From assembly GCA_038747915.1 (NCBI GenBank), contig JBCDJJ010000008.1, positions 8,029-72,028 on the forward strand: a stretch of 64,000 bases of DNA, read 5' to 3'. The notes below the pieces were generated by a model. The model was not told where the DNA came from. It did no database searches and saw only the letters and a list, made by a program, of their open reading frames with translations. A program made the position numbers and the translations under genes. Position 1 is the stretch's first letter; every line of letters begins with the position of its first letter. This document shows, in pieces, positions 9,512 to 18,116 of this stretch. This stretch comes from JBCDAP01 sp038747915 (GTDB taxonomy: Bacteria > Planctomycetota > Phycisphaerae > Phycisphaerales > UBA1924).

Positions 9512-9591
9512 GCCCATTCATCTCGGACACATGATGGTCTTCGGGCGGCCTATCTGGCCGCCCACACCTCATCGAATGCCAGAGAGACACA

Positions 9592-9628
9592 CGCCGCCGG
9601 CCTCCCCCCCGGCGGCGTTGTTCATTTT
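9592..9628 (+). terminator. Intrinsic terminator of the PEP-CTERM gene
   Basis: Stem CGCCGCCGG (9592-9600) pairs with CCGGCGGCG (9609-9617) over 9 bases with a C-rich loop, followed by a T-rich tract (TTGTTCATTTT). A second hairpin, GGGCGGCC-TATCT-GGCCGCCC, lies just upstream at 9543-9563. Confidence 0.8.
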
Positions 9629-9677
9629 GTGACCTCCCGTGGCCCACGGACGCGACGGTGACAGAACCAGACGCGGC

Positions 9678-10853
9678 TCACGACGCGCCGTTGGGCTGCT
9701 CGTTTCGACGCAGCTCGGCGACCGTCTTCCACGCGCGGAGTTCGACCAGCAACTCCGCCGCGGACTCGTACCGCGCGGCCGGATCTTTGGCCATCATTCG
9801 CTGGAGCACCTCGGCCACGCCCTCACTCACGCCGGGCTCGACCTCGGTGGCAAAGGGCACCGGGGCCGCGAGGTGCTTGTCGAGCACCTCGTCGAGGCCG
9901 GTGCCGGGGAAGGGCACGCGGCCGGTGAGCATGGTGAAGAGCGTGGCGCCGAGGGAGTAAATGTCGGTCGCGGGCGTGATGTGGCGATCGCCCCGGATCT
10001 GCTCCGGCGAGATGTAGTAGGGCGTGCCGAGGGTGCGACCCTCCTCCGCAGCGGCACGCTCGTCATCGCGAACGAGGCGGGCGAGGCCGAGGTCGGCGAG
10101 CTTGGGCACGCCGCCAGCGGTGATCATGATGTTCTTGGGCTTGACATCGCGGTGGATCAGCTCGCGCTCGTGGGCGTGCTGCAACGCATCGGCCATGGCG
10201 ACGCCGATGCTGAGCCCCACGAACTCGTTCATGCGACCGTGATCACCGGCGCGCAGCTCGACGTGGACCGTCGCGCCCTCGACGAACTCCATGACGTAGT
10301 AGTGGTGCTGCCCCGCGCGACCGACATCGTACGCCGCGACGATGTTGGGGTGGTTGAGCTTCGCCGCGGCACGGCTCTCGGCGTAGAAGCTCTCGACCAT
10401 CCGCTCGTCGCTCGCCTTGGACTGTGGCAACACCTTCACCGCCACGATGCGATCCAGGCTGAGCTGACGGGCGCGGAACACCGCGGCCATCGACCCCTTG
10501 CCGACCTGCTCGAGCAGCCTGTACCCGGGGATCCGCCGACCCGAACGCTCGACCTCGAGGTCGGCCCGTAACCGCCTGAGCTGATTCTTCGTGATCGCCC
10601 CGTACTTGACGAGCATCTCCCCGAGCGAGCCCGGCTTCTTGGCGTGACGGCGGCACTCGGTCACCTCGTCCGCGGTGGCCAGACCGCGGTCGATCACGAG
10701 CTCGGCGAGCAGCCGGGCCGTCTCCGTGGGAGTGGCCTCGCCCTCTGCGAAGTCCGACAGCCATGTATCGTCGTCGAAGATGTCCGCCACTCGCTCGCGT
10801 GCCCTCGTTTCTTGTGCCCGGTCGGGGACGCGTAGCCACCGATGCACACCCAT
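9678..10853 (-). CDS. Serine/threonine protein kinase
   Basis: Hanks-type Ser/Thr kinase of 391 residues. A roughly 100-residue N-terminal region, helical and of unknown role, precedes the kinase domain. Kinase motifs: glycine loop GKGSMAAV (118-125, third glycine replaced by alanine), lysine in VAVKVLP (K140), HRDVKPKN (catalytic loop, 234-241), DLG in place of DFG (254-256), and SPEQ as the APE-equivalent. No membrane helix is seen, so the protein is probably cytoplasmic. I use the ATG at 10851-10853; a longer frame would overlap the divergent transporter start. No clear ribosome site is visible, so the start is uncertain. Partners are not evident from the neighbours. Confidence 0.88.
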   Translation of the reverse strand: MGVHRWLRVPDRAQETRARERVADIFDDDTWLSDFAEGEATPTETARLLAELVIDRGLATADEVTECRRHAKKPGSLGEMLVKYGAITKNQLRRLRADLEVERSGRRIPGYRLLEQVGKGSMAAVFRARQLSLDRIVAVKVLPQSKASDERMVESFYAESRAAAKLNHPNIVAAYDVGRAGQHHYYVMEFVEGATVHVELRAGDHGRMNEFVGLSIGVAMADALQHAHERELIHRDVKPKNIMITAGGVPKLADLGLARLVRDDERAAAEEGRTLGTPYYISPEQIRGDRHITPATDIYSLGATLFTMLTGRVPFPGTGLDEVLDKHLAAPVPFATEVEPGVSEGVAEVLQRMMAKDPAARYESAAELLVELRAWKTVAELRRNEQPNGAS

Positions 10854-10939
10854 TACCGCGCTCGACGACGCCCGCCACGCCGGCGTGCGAGTGTAACGGG
10901 CCGCTCGACCCCACCGCCCGGTGAAAGGACCTTCCCCGC

Positions 10940-12505
10940 ATGCCACGGCTCGCCCCCGTCCTCGCCCGCCTCAACCCGCTGCGCGGGCTGCCGAACCCGC
11001 GCGAGGTGTGGGCGTGGGGCACGTTCGACCTCGCGAACCAGAGCTTCACGCTGCTGATCATCACGCTGCTCTTCCCGCTGTACTTCAAGCAGGTGGTCGT
11101 GGGCGAACCCGTGGTGGCCGAGGCGCTGGGTGCAGCAAGCGTTGACCCGAGCGAAGCCGCGGCGCTCGCCGCAGCGTTCGGCGATCGGGGCGAGGGCCAC
11201 CTCACCACCGAAGAGGGCAGCGAGCACCTGGCCGCGCTCGAGCAAGTCGACCCATCGGCGGCGGCCGCGGTCCGCGATGCCTTCGAGACCGCCGCGAACA
11301 CGGGCGACTTCCGGTGGGGGCTGGTCGTCTCGTGCTCGCTCCTGCTGGTCGTGATCGTGTCACCGGTGCTCGGCGCACTCGCCGATGCCAAGGCGTGGCG
11401 GAAGCAGATCCTGCTGACGGTGGGCGTGGTGTGCGGCGTGATGACGATGGGGCTCGGGCTGATCGGCCCGGGCGCGCTGCTCGGTGCGGTGGCGTTGTTC
11501 GTCGTGGGCAACATCGGCTACCAGCTCTCGGAGAACTTTCTCGCCTCGTTCCTCCCGAGCATCTCGACGCGGAAGAACATCGGCCGCGTCTCAGCGATCG
11601 GGTGGTCGATGGGCTACCTCGGCGCGTTGTGCTTGCTTGTCATCCTCGCGATCTCGACCGCGGTGCTCGGGTGGGAGACGCCACCGCAGTGGAAGCCGTT
11701 CTTTGTGTTTGCCGGGCTGTGGTTCCTGGTGGGCATGCTGCCGACGGCGTTCCTCCTGCCCGACGACACCGTGCCGGACCCCGACGCGCACACCAACCTG
11801 TTCGTGTGCGCCTACCACCGGCTGGCCGACACGGTCTCGCACGCCTCGCGGTACCGCCAGCTCGTGCTGTTCCTTTCAGCATTCCTGATCTACGGCTTCG
11901 GCGTGCAGGTGATCGTGAACTTCGCGTCGATCCTCGCGAAGGACCTCGGCATCGAGGGCACGGGGCTGGTGATCTTCGTGATGCAGATCACGGTGACGGC
12001 CGGGCTCGCCGCGTTCGCAACCTCGCGTTTCCAGGACACCATCGGGACGAAGCCGACGCTGCTGATCTACCTCGGGCTGTGGCTCGTCTCGGCACTCGCG
12101 GTGCTCGGGATCGAGCTGGCGAGCGACCCGCCGCAGTGGACCTTCTGGCTCGCCGGCAACGGGCTCGGGTTCGCGCTGGGTGGGTCGGGCACCGCCACGC
12201 GGGCGATGGTCGGCCAGTTCACGCCGCGGCACCGGGCCGCGGAGTTCTTTGGGCTGTGGGGGCTCACCAACAAGCTCGCGGGGGCGATCGGCGTGCCGGT
12301 CTTCGCGACCGTGAAATCGGCCATCGGCGATGCCGCGGCCCTGGGCGTGCTGAGTGGGTTCTTTCTCGTGGGCGGGGTGATGGTGCTCTTCGTGTCCGAG
12401 CGGGGCGGGGCACTCGCGGCCCGGCGGGCCGAGCGGGAGTGGGCCGCCACCCTGCACCAGGTTCGCGCGAGCAACCAGGGCTCGCTGCACGACGGGCGGC
12501 GCTAG
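10940..12505 (+). CDS. UMF1-family MFS transporter (Atg22-like)
   Basis: A 521-residue major facilitator permease of the UMF1/Atg22-like family, with about 12 predicted membrane helices. The N-terminal signature WGTFDLANQSFTLLIITLLF is characteristic. Between helices 1 and 2 there is an unusual hydrophilic insertion of roughly 75 residues, Ala/Glu-rich with an EF-like LTTEEG segment (about residues 55-125). It is likely a periplasmic or cytoplasmic loop domain. The ATG is preceded by GAAAGGACC. The transported substrate is unknown. The trpB gene starts 9 bases after the stop, so co-transcription is possible. Confidence 0.85.
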   Translation: MPRLAPVLARLNPLRGLPNPREVWAWGTFDLANQSFTLLIITLLFPLYFKQVVVGEPVVAEALGAASVDPSEAAALAAAFGDRGEGHLTTEEGSEHLAALEQVDPSAAAAVRDAFETAANTGDFRWGLVVSCSLLLVVIVSPVLGALADAKAWRKQILLTVGVVCGVMTMGLGLIGPGALLGAVALFVVGNIGYQLSENFLASFLPSISTRKNIGRVSAIGWSMGYLGALCLLVILAISTAVLGWETPPQWKPFFVFAGLWFLVGMLPTAFLLPDDTVPDPDAHTNLFVCAYHRLADTVSHASRYRQLVLFLSAFLIYGFGVQVIVNFASILAKDLGIEGTGLVIFVMQITVTAGLAAFATSRFQDTIGTKPTLLIYLGLWLVSALAVLGIELASDPPQWTFWLAGNGLGFALGGSGTATRAMVGQFTPRHRAAEFFGLWGLTNKLAGAIGVPVFATVKSAIGDAAALGVLSGFFLVGGVMVLFVSERGGALAARRAEREWAATLHQVRASNQGSLHDGRR

Positions 12506-12514
12506 GATCGCAGC

Positions 12515-13759
12515 ATGTCCACGATCGAGCGTGAACCGGTTGCGAGCCTCGCCGCGGTGCCCGACACCCGGGGGCGTTTCGGGCGATTCGGCGGGCGGTA
12601 CGTGCCCGAGACCCTCATCTTCGCGCTCGACCAGTTCGAGGCCGAGTACCACGCGGCCCGCGAGGACCCGGCGTTCCAGGCCGAGCTCGATGAGCTGCTG
12701 CGGAACTTCGTCGGCCGCCCCACACCGTTCGCGAAGGCCGCGAAGCTGACCGCGCTCGCGGCCGAGCGTTCATCGAGCCGCACCTCCGCGACCATCTGGC
12801 TCAAGCGGGAGGACCTGGCCCACACCGGTGCGCACAAGATCAACAACACGATCGGCCAGGCACTGCTCACCAAACGGATGGGCAAACCGCGGGTGATCGC
12901 TGAAACGGGCGCGGGTCAGCACGGCGTCGCGACGGCCACCGCCTGCGCCAAGCTCGGCCTCGAGTGCACGGTCTACATGGGCGCCGAAGATGTCCGCCGG
13001 CAGCACTTGAACGTCGTGCGCATGAAGCTGATGGGCGCGAACGTCGTCCCCGTCGACTCGGGCTCGCGCACACTCAAAGACGCGACCAACGAGGCGATGC
13101 GCGATTGGATGGCCTCGGTCGATCACACGCACTACATCCTCGGCTCGGTCGTCGGTCCCCACCCCTTCCCGATGGTGGTGCGCGACTTCCAATCGGTCAT
13201 GGGGATCGAGGCGAAGGCGCAGTGCTTCGACGCGTTCGGTGCGCTGCCCGATTGCGTGGTGGCGTGCGTCGGTGGCGGCTCGAACGCTGCGGGGGTCTTT
13301 CATCCGTTCGTGAGCGACGCGTCGGTCGAGCTCGTCGGTGTCGAGGCGGGCGGGCGGAGCGGCACGCTCGGCGACCACGCCGCGCCGCTGACCCACGGCG
13401 AGCCCGGCGTGCTGCACGGGTCGCTGAGCTACGTGCTGCAGGACCCACACGGGCAGACCAGCCCCGTACACTCGTGCTCCGCGGGGCTCGATTACCCCGG
13501 CGTCGGCCCCGAGCACAGCTACTGGAAGGACACCGGCCGCGTGACCTACACCGCGGTTGACGACGAGTCCGCCCTGCGCGCGCTCCGCGAGTTCGGCGAG
13601 ACCGAGGGTGTGCTCTGTGCGCTCGAGACCGCGCACGCGGTCGCCGAGGCCATCGAGCGGGCCGGGCGGATGTCACCCGACCAGCACCTGGTGATCAACA
13701 TCTCCGGGCGCGGCGACAAAGATGTCGACGAGGTGGCGCGCCTCCTCGACCTCAAATAA
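12515..13759 (+). CDS. trpB: Tryptophan synthase beta subunit
   Basis: PLP enzyme that joins indole and serine to give tryptophan. The 414-residue product opens [15 protein letters not shown] and carries the PLP lysine in HTGAHKINN (K108). It also has [10 protein letters not shown], the phosphate-binding glycine run CVGGGSNA, and the C-terminal NISGRGDKD. All key residues are present and length is normal. AGGATCGCAGC precedes the ATG. No trpA or other trp gene is adjacent. The gene is followed within 12 bases by the hairpin-flanked transposase unit. Confidence 0.96.
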   Translation: MSTIEREPVASLAAVPDTRGRFGRFGGRYVPETLIFALDQFEAEYHAAREDPAFQAELDELLRNFVGRPTPFAKAAKLTALAAERSSSRTSATIWLKREDLAHTGAHKINNTIGQALLTKRMGKPRVIAETGAGQHGVATATACAKLGLECTVYMGAEDVRRQHLNVVRMKLMGANVVPVDSGSRTLKDATNEAMRDWMASVDHTHYILGSVVGPHPFPMVVRDFQSVMGIEAKAQCFDAFGALPDCVVACVGGGSNAAGVFHPFVSDASVELVGVEAGGRSGTLGDHAAPLTHGEPGVLHGSLSYVLQDPHGQTSPVHSCSAGLDYPGVGPEHSYWKDTGRVTYTAVDDESALRALREFGETEGVLCALETAHAVAEAIERAGRMSPDQHLVINISGRGDKDVDEVARLLDLK

Positions 13760-13770
13760 TCGATGTCGAG

Positions 13771-14317
13771 CGAGCCGCGGCGTGCCGCCGCGGAACTCTC
13801 CCATCAGTCCACACTCGCCCGCTGATCGTTGACGTACCGAACCGCGTTCCGAAAGTACACAGGCTCGCGGATCGCCTTCGCCGACCCACCCTTCGCGAAC
13901 CACGTCCGCTTCCCGCACCGTTCATTCAGCGCGTCGCTCAACCACCGCTTGAACCACTTCCGCACATCCCGCCCGTGCACCTCATTCCGAACCCGCAGCA
14001 CGCAGTGAACGTGATCCGGAGCCACGGCGCACGCGAGCAACTCCCATCCACCTCGGTCGCAGATCTCCGGGATCACCGACTCCATCCAGACGCAGACATC
14101 GCGGCAGAGCGTGACCCGCTCCTCGGTCATCAGTTCTTCGTGAACCCGCTCACGCCCGGGATGTTCCGGGACGAACGGATCGCCGCGACGGTTCGCCCGG
14201 CGCGAGACGGTCGGGCGCGCGCCACCGTGCAAACGCGATCCGTACGTTCCGAGGGTGATGTGCCACGCGGTCACATCCGGCGATCGTACGTGTTCCGCGG
14301 CGTCACGCCGCGGCTCG
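13771..14317. mobile_element. RAYT unit: transposase gene between inverted REP hairpins
   Basis: Two hairpins in opposite orientation bracket the RAYT gene. The left one (13771-13796) reads, on the minus strand, GTTC then CGCGGCG-GCA-CGCCGCG then GCTCG. The right one (14292-14317) reads on the plus strand GTTC then CGCGGCG-TCA-CGCCGCG then GCTCG. They differ only in the loop. This is the arrangement of a REPtron, in which a RAYT is flanked by its own REP sequences. Related hairpins with the same GTYC foot occur elsewhere in the window. Confidence 0.85.
13804..14274 (-). CDS. REP-associated tyrosine transposase (Y1/HUH family)
   Basis: A 156-residue Y1 transposase-domain protein of the TnpA-REP (RAYT) type, a single-strand nuclease/ligase that acts at the foot of REP hairpins. 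Seen: AWHITLGTYGSRLHG at the N-terminus, the metal-binding HUH motif in APDHVHCVLRV (His88 and His90), and tyrosine candidates Y140 and Y147 in VYFRNAVRYVNDQ as nucleophile. The core domain looks intact. The start is a GTG at 14272-14274. Its own REP hairpins lie 8 bases beyond the stop codon and 18 bases before the start, which supports the call more than sequence alone. Confidence 0.9.
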   Translation of the reverse strand: MTAWHITLGTYGSRLHGGARPTVSRRANRRGDPFVPEHPGRERVHEELMTEERVTLCRDVCVWMESVIPEICDRGGWELLACAVAPDHVHCVLRVRNEVHGRDVRKWFKRWLSDALNERCGKRTWFAKGGSAKAIREPVYFRNAVRYVNDQRASVD

Positions 14318-14328
14318 CACGGTGATCG

Positions 14329-14997
14329 TCAGTACACCGTCTCTTCGAGCGAGTCGCCCCCGCTCGGACCACCCCTGAGCAGCTTGTCCTGCACCTGCTT
14401 GGCGCGCTCGCCGAGGATCAGGAACTGCACAAGGTCGCGGACGCGGACGCCCTTCACGTCCATCGCGTGGCCGTCGATCTTGATCGGCGCCATGATGCCG
14501 AAGCCGAGCGCCATGTGCAGCAGCGCCCACGCGGTGATCTCCGGGCTGAACGCCTTGGAGACCTGCCCGTTCGTCTGAGCCTGCTCGACCTCGGCCACTA
14601 CAAACGCGTGGATCTTGCGGATGTGGATCTGCAGCGCCGACAAAATGTCGGGATCGTTGATCTCCATCATCGCCTGCACGATGACCCGGTAGATGCCCTC
14701 GCCCTTGTTCGACACCATCGGGTTTGCAGCGAGCAGACGACGCAACCGGCGGGCGGGGTCCGGCGCACTCTTGAGCACCTTCTCCCACTGCGCGAGCGTC
14801 GCGTCGGACGTGTTCTCGATGACCGCGATGAACAGGTCCTTCTTGGACGAGAAATGGCGGTAAATAATCGGTTCGGTGACGCCCGCCGCCTTGGCCAGTT
14901 CCGCCGTCGTCGCCCCGGAGAAGCCCCGCTCGGCAAACAGGGTCACAGCAGTATCCAGCAGTTGCTGGCGACGGACTTCTCGCGGCAGCCGCGTCAT
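14329..14997 (-). CDS. TetR-family transcriptional regulator
   Basis: A 222-residue TetR/AcrR repressor. The helix-turn-helix domain is at residues 10-55 (RRQQLLDTAVTLFAERGFSG, TTAELAKAAGVTEPIIYRHF, SKKDLF). A helical ligand-binding domain follows. I chose the ATG at 14995-14997, with GGAGAGG 8 bases upstream; the frame is open for 53 codons further but that stretch does not look like protein. It starts a leftward unit that ends at the RAYT element, and no obvious target gene adjoins it. The ligand is unknown. Confidence 0.9.
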   Translation of the reverse strand: MTRLPREVRRQQLLDTAVTLFAERGFSGATTAELAKAAGVTEPIIYRHFSSKKDLFIAVIENTSDATLAQWEKVLKSAPDPARRLRRLLAANPMVSNKGEGIYRVIVQAMMEINDPDILSALQIHIRKIHAFVVAEVEQAQTNGQVSKAFSPEITAWALLHMALGFGIMAPIKIDGHAMDVKGVRVRDLVQFLILGERAKQVQDKLLRGGPSGGDSLEETVY

Positions 14998-15088
14998 CGC
15001 TCGCGCCTCTCCAGTCGGCCGATCGCCATAGGCAGCACGCGAACGGGGCAGACCCACAAACCCCGAGCCGTCCTGCAGTAAACGATCG

Positions 15089-15571
15089 CTAACGTAGCGA
15101 AGTTGGTGGACACTTGCCAGTATCCATCGGCGAATTCGCCGCCTTGGCCGACCCATCAGGCTCGTCGCCGCGCCCCAGAACGCCGCGTTTGCGCCACTCC
15201 CGCGCCAGAGCGTCGATGGCCCCCGCCAGCAGCGTCTGATAACCCTCGGTCGTGAGCACCTCGTGCCGACGCACGGTCACCACCACATCCAGCCCCAGGT
15301 CGCGGCGCCCGCCCAGGTGCCGGAACGCCTCTCGGAGACGACGCTTGATCGCGTTCCGCGTGACCGCCCCACCGACTCGCCGACCGACGCTCAGGCCGAG
15401 ACGGGCGTGCCCGAGATCGTTCGGACAAGCGAAGACGGTCAGCGGACCGCGGTGCTTGCGAACCTTGGCACCGAAGACAGCCTGATAGTCGCGGTCGCGC
15501 GACAGTCGGTGGCGGGCACGGAACCACAGACGGATCGGGGCAGGCTCGGATGTCGCCGGAGCGGACGGCAT
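15089..15571 (-). CDS. rnpA: Ribonuclease P protein component
   Basis: Protein subunit of RNase P, which helps the RNA subunit trim tRNA 5-prime leaders. The 160-residue product contains RLSRDRDYQAVFG, the central strand RLGLSVGRRVGGAV, and the basic RNR signature TRNAIKRRLREAFR. It is longer than usual (about 110-130) because of a 20-residue N-terminal extension and a tail after REWRKRG. The ATG lies 5 bases after the UDG stop codon, so the two are co-transcribed. The usual upstream neighbour rpmH (ribosomal protein L34) is absent here, which is unusual. Confidence 0.93.
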   Translation of the reverse strand: MPSAPATSEPAPIRLWFRARHRLSRDRDYQAVFGAKVRKHRGPLTVFACPNDLGHARLGLSVGRRVGGAVTRNAIKRRLREAFRHLGGRRDLGLDVVVTVRRHEVLTTEGYQTLLAGAIDALAREWRKRGVLGRGDEPDGSAKAANSPMDTGKCPPTSLR

Positions 15572-15576
15572 CGTGC

Positions 15577-16308
15577 CTACCCACCAAGGCCGAGACGGCC
15601 CATGACCTGCTGAAGATCCGACCACACCTTCTGACGATTGTCGGCGGTGTAGGCCCTCAGCAGATACGCCGGGTGGTAGGTCGGCATCACCGGTACGCCG
15701 GCGTAGTCGTGCCACGAACCACGCAGCCGGCCCATGGCGGCGGTGGTCTCGAGCAGATAGTGCGCCGCGGGTCGACCGAGCGTGACGATGACCTCCGGCT
15801 GAATGATCGACACCTGATCTTTGAGGTATGGACCGTCCATTGCCCACTCATCTGGGGTAGGTGTGCGATTATTTGGGGGGCGAACTTTCAACACATTGGC
15901 GATGTACACCTCGTCTCGCGAGAGGCCCATTGCAATGATCATCTTGTTTAGAAGCTGACCGGCGCGGCCAACAAAGGGAATCCCCTTCGCATCTTCGTCG
16001 GCACCCGGCGCTTCGCCCACGAACATAAGGCGTGCATCGGGCGAGCCATCGCCGAAGACGATGTTGGTCCACCCGGTGATGTGGCCGAGGATCGGGCTCT
16101 CGCGCGCATGCCGCGCTCGAAGCGCCTCGAGCTGCGCACCGCGGTCGCACACATTTGTGTCATCGGGCTCATCACCGGCATGGGCCATGCCGGCGTCGGC
16201 CGGTGCAACACGGCTTGCCTCGCCCAACGGCAAAAACTCAACGCCCAGCAGTGACGCCGTGCGGGCGTGCTGGGCGACAAGGGTGTGTGGGTCGGTGGTC
16301 ATATCCAC
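15577..16308 (-). CDS. Family 4-like uracil-DNA glycosylase lacking the Fe-S cysteines
   Basis: Uracil-DNA glycosylase superfamily, family 4 by sequence. Motif A is [20 protein letters not shown] (residues 99 onward). Also seen are [30 protein letters not shown] and the C-terminal YHPAYLLR. Family 4 enzymes normally hold a 4Fe-4S cluster with four cysteines, one in the KCRPP motif; here that position is valine (KVRPP). The whole 243-residue protein has only one cysteine (Cys54), so no such cluster can form. The N-terminal 75 residues are poorly conserved. The gene is translationally close to rnpA downstream. Confidence 0.85.
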   Translation of the reverse strand: MDMTTDPHTLVAQHARTASLLGVEFLPLGEASRVAPADAGMAHAGDEPDDTNVCDRGAQLEALRARHARESPILGHITGWTNIVFGDGSPDARLMFVGEAPGADEDAKGIPFVGRAGQLLNKMIIAMGLSRDEVYIANVLKVRPPNNRTPTPDEWAMDGPYLKDQVSIIQPEVIVTLGRPAAHYLLETTAAMGRLRGSWHDYAGVPVMPTYHPAYLLRAYTADNRQKVWSDLQQVMGRLGLGG

Positions 16309-16338
16309 CGACTGTACGCGTTGACGAGCGATCGGCGC

Positions 16339-17205
16339 TCAAACAGCCGCGAGCTGCATGTTCGGGCGGTTCACGAGTCCGCGGAAGCCGGAGGGCCGAA
16401 CCGTGTATGCCGCGCGCCCCTGGTCGATGTGACCGAGCGCCCGAGCGATCAGCTCACCTCGGCTGGTGGCACCCAGCTTGCGGTGCAGGCTCTTGACATG
16501 ATCATGCACGGTATGCGGCGAGCGATTGAGCAGTTCAGCGATCTGTTTAACGGTACGGCCGAGCGCCAACTGCTCCAGAATCACCTGCTCACGCGGCGTA
16601 ATGCGGTTGATGGGGTCGCTCGGCTCGGTGCCGAAAGCCAGCACCGCGCGGCGGGCGAGTGGCGAGGCCACCGCTGCGAGGGCACCCGAATCGGCATCCC
16701 CGAGGGGCTCGCTCCGCAGGCCGTTGACGCCGAGTTCGAGCACGACACACCGATGATCGTCGGAGGTCATGCTGCCGTTGGTCAGCTTACCGATGGAGAT
16801 CGCGAGCTGATCCACGCCGAGTTCGCGCCAGCGGCGGCCCGAGGCGGACGCGGCCCAGGTCCGTGCGGTGTCGGTGCCCGGCGGGAGCACACCCGAGAGC
16901 ACCGGCTGATCACCGGAGAGCCACCAGCCCATCGACCGGGTGGACTCGGTGTGGAGGTACCGGCCGGGCGGATCGGACCGGTCGGCCCAGGCCACCCCGG
17001 TGGCTTCGAGTTGGAGAAGGTCCCCCGCGGGAGAAAACAGCCCGATGCTGAGCGAGGCGATGCAGTCTTCTCGCAACGACGCGAGCATCCGGGCGGCCCG
17101 ATCACACCAGTCTTGGGTGGCGACAGCGGGCAGTGTTGCGATCACTTCGGCGACTAATACACACCGCTGGAGGTGATCCTCACGAAAGATCGAGGCGTGG
17201 TTCAT
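16339..17205 (-). CDS. LuxR-family transcriptional regulator
   Basis: A 288-residue regulator with an N-terminal region of unknown fold (about 1-195, possibly a GAF-like sensory domain) and a C-terminal GerE/LuxR helix-turn-helix: ITPREQVILEQLALG, then TVKQIAELLNRSPHTVHDHV and KSLHRKLGATSRGEL. No receiver-domain aspartate motif is visible, so it is not an obvious two-component regulator. GAAAGG sits 8 bases before the ATG. The signal and targets are unknown. A 173-base gap with no gene separates it from the lipoprotein gene upstream. Confidence 0.88.
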   Translation of the reverse strand: MNHASIFREDHLQRCVLVAEVIATLPAVATQDWCDRAARMLASLREDCIASLSIGLFSPAGDLLQLEATGVAWADRSDPPGRYLHTESTRSMGWWLSGDQPVLSGVLPPGTDTARTWAASASGRRWRELGVDQLAISIGKLTNGSMTSDDHRCVVLELGVNGLRSEPLGDADSGALAAVASPLARRAVLAFGTEPSDPINRITPREQVILEQLALGRTVKQIAELLNRSPHTVHDHVKSLHRKLGATSRGELIARALGHIDQGRAAYTVRPSGFRGLVNRPNMQLAAV

Positions 17206-17378
17206 GAACTGGCCTTTCAGTCATGGAAAGGACGGGTGTCCGATCCACCGGGAACGAACACGACGAGTGTAACGTCGGAGATCGGCTCACACTTACGGCA
17301 ACTAAGCCCGGAGAAAAAGTTGCTGTATGCCCGGATCAGGGCAGTTGTATACTGCTCAACCCGGCGCAAATGCCTCGC

Positions 17379-18017
17379 CTACCCATTGTTGGGTGAGAGA
17401 AGCGCTGTAGCAAGGCGGTCCGCGAACTCCACATGCAGGGCCTCTGAGAGTGACTCATCACCCCTTGATCTGGAGCCGAAGGCGTCGCCATCGGGTGATG
17501 GGAACGCGGGGTCGGTGGCGCGCGTGGTGAGGCGGATGCTGGTCGGTGTGACACGCCGGCCGGCCTCGTAGACCCGCTGGACAACGACGTCGAACCGGGC
17601 CTGGATCACCCCGCCGTGCTGTCGGAGATCTTCAACCGAGAGGGGGCGAGCCTGGTCGTCGAGGGCCCGGAACCGCAGCGCGACCGCGCGACGTTCCCGG
17701 TTCAGGGTGGCATCGACCGCAGCGTTGAACCCCGAGGTCTGACGCCGCCACGGCGTGGCAAGCCCGGAGGCCGACGATGGCTGGGTCGTGATCACGCCCT
17801 GACGGGCATCGACGCGGGCCAACACGAAGCCCCGGTCGCGGAGCATGTCTCGGGCGATCTCGAAGGCGTCCGCATAATCGCCCGGACGCAGATCGACCGG
17901 CCGGATGCCGATTTCCTCCGGGAGCGGGGGTGGGGGCTCGGTCGGCAGCCGCGATCCGCACCCCATCTGGTGGCCCAAGGCGGCAGCGAGGAGCACGAGC
18001 AGGAGCCGGGGTCTCAC
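17379..18017 (-). CDS. Predicted lipoprotein, unknown function
   Basis: A 212-residue product with a signal peptide and a probable lipobox (ALGHQMGC, Cys near 20), followed by a proline-rich spacer (LPTEPPPPLPEE) and a soluble domain. It includes DAFEIARDMLRDRGFVLARVDARQG, a pattern typical of outer-membrane or periplasmic anchored domains that track sequence variability. I do not recognise the family. The start is a GTG at 18015-18017 without a strong ribosome site. It is divergent from the PPi-PFK gene across 99 bases. Confidence 0.7.
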   Translation of the reverse strand: MRPRLLLVLLAAALGHQMGCGSRLPTEPPPPLPEEIGIRPVDLRPGDYADAFEIARDMLRDRGFVLARVDARQGVITTQPSSASGLATPWRRQTSGFNAAVDATLNRERRAVALRFRALDDQARPLSVEDLRQHGGVIQARFDVVVQRVYEAGRRVTPTSIRLTTRATDPAFPSPDGDAFGSRSRGDESLSEALHVEFADRLATALLSPNNG

Positions 18018-18116
18018 GCGGCGGAGTGTACGAAGCTCGCCGCTACCATGCGGGTCCGGGCGAACCTTGGCAGGTTTTTCCGGTGGTACACCGCACGATT
18101 AATAGGGAAGAAACCG

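Noticed and set aside
17616..18116. N-terminal extension of 167 codons on the PPi-PFK frame
   Set aside because: It runs antisense to the lipoprotein gene and has no ribosome site. A good AGGGAAG site and family start lie at 18117.
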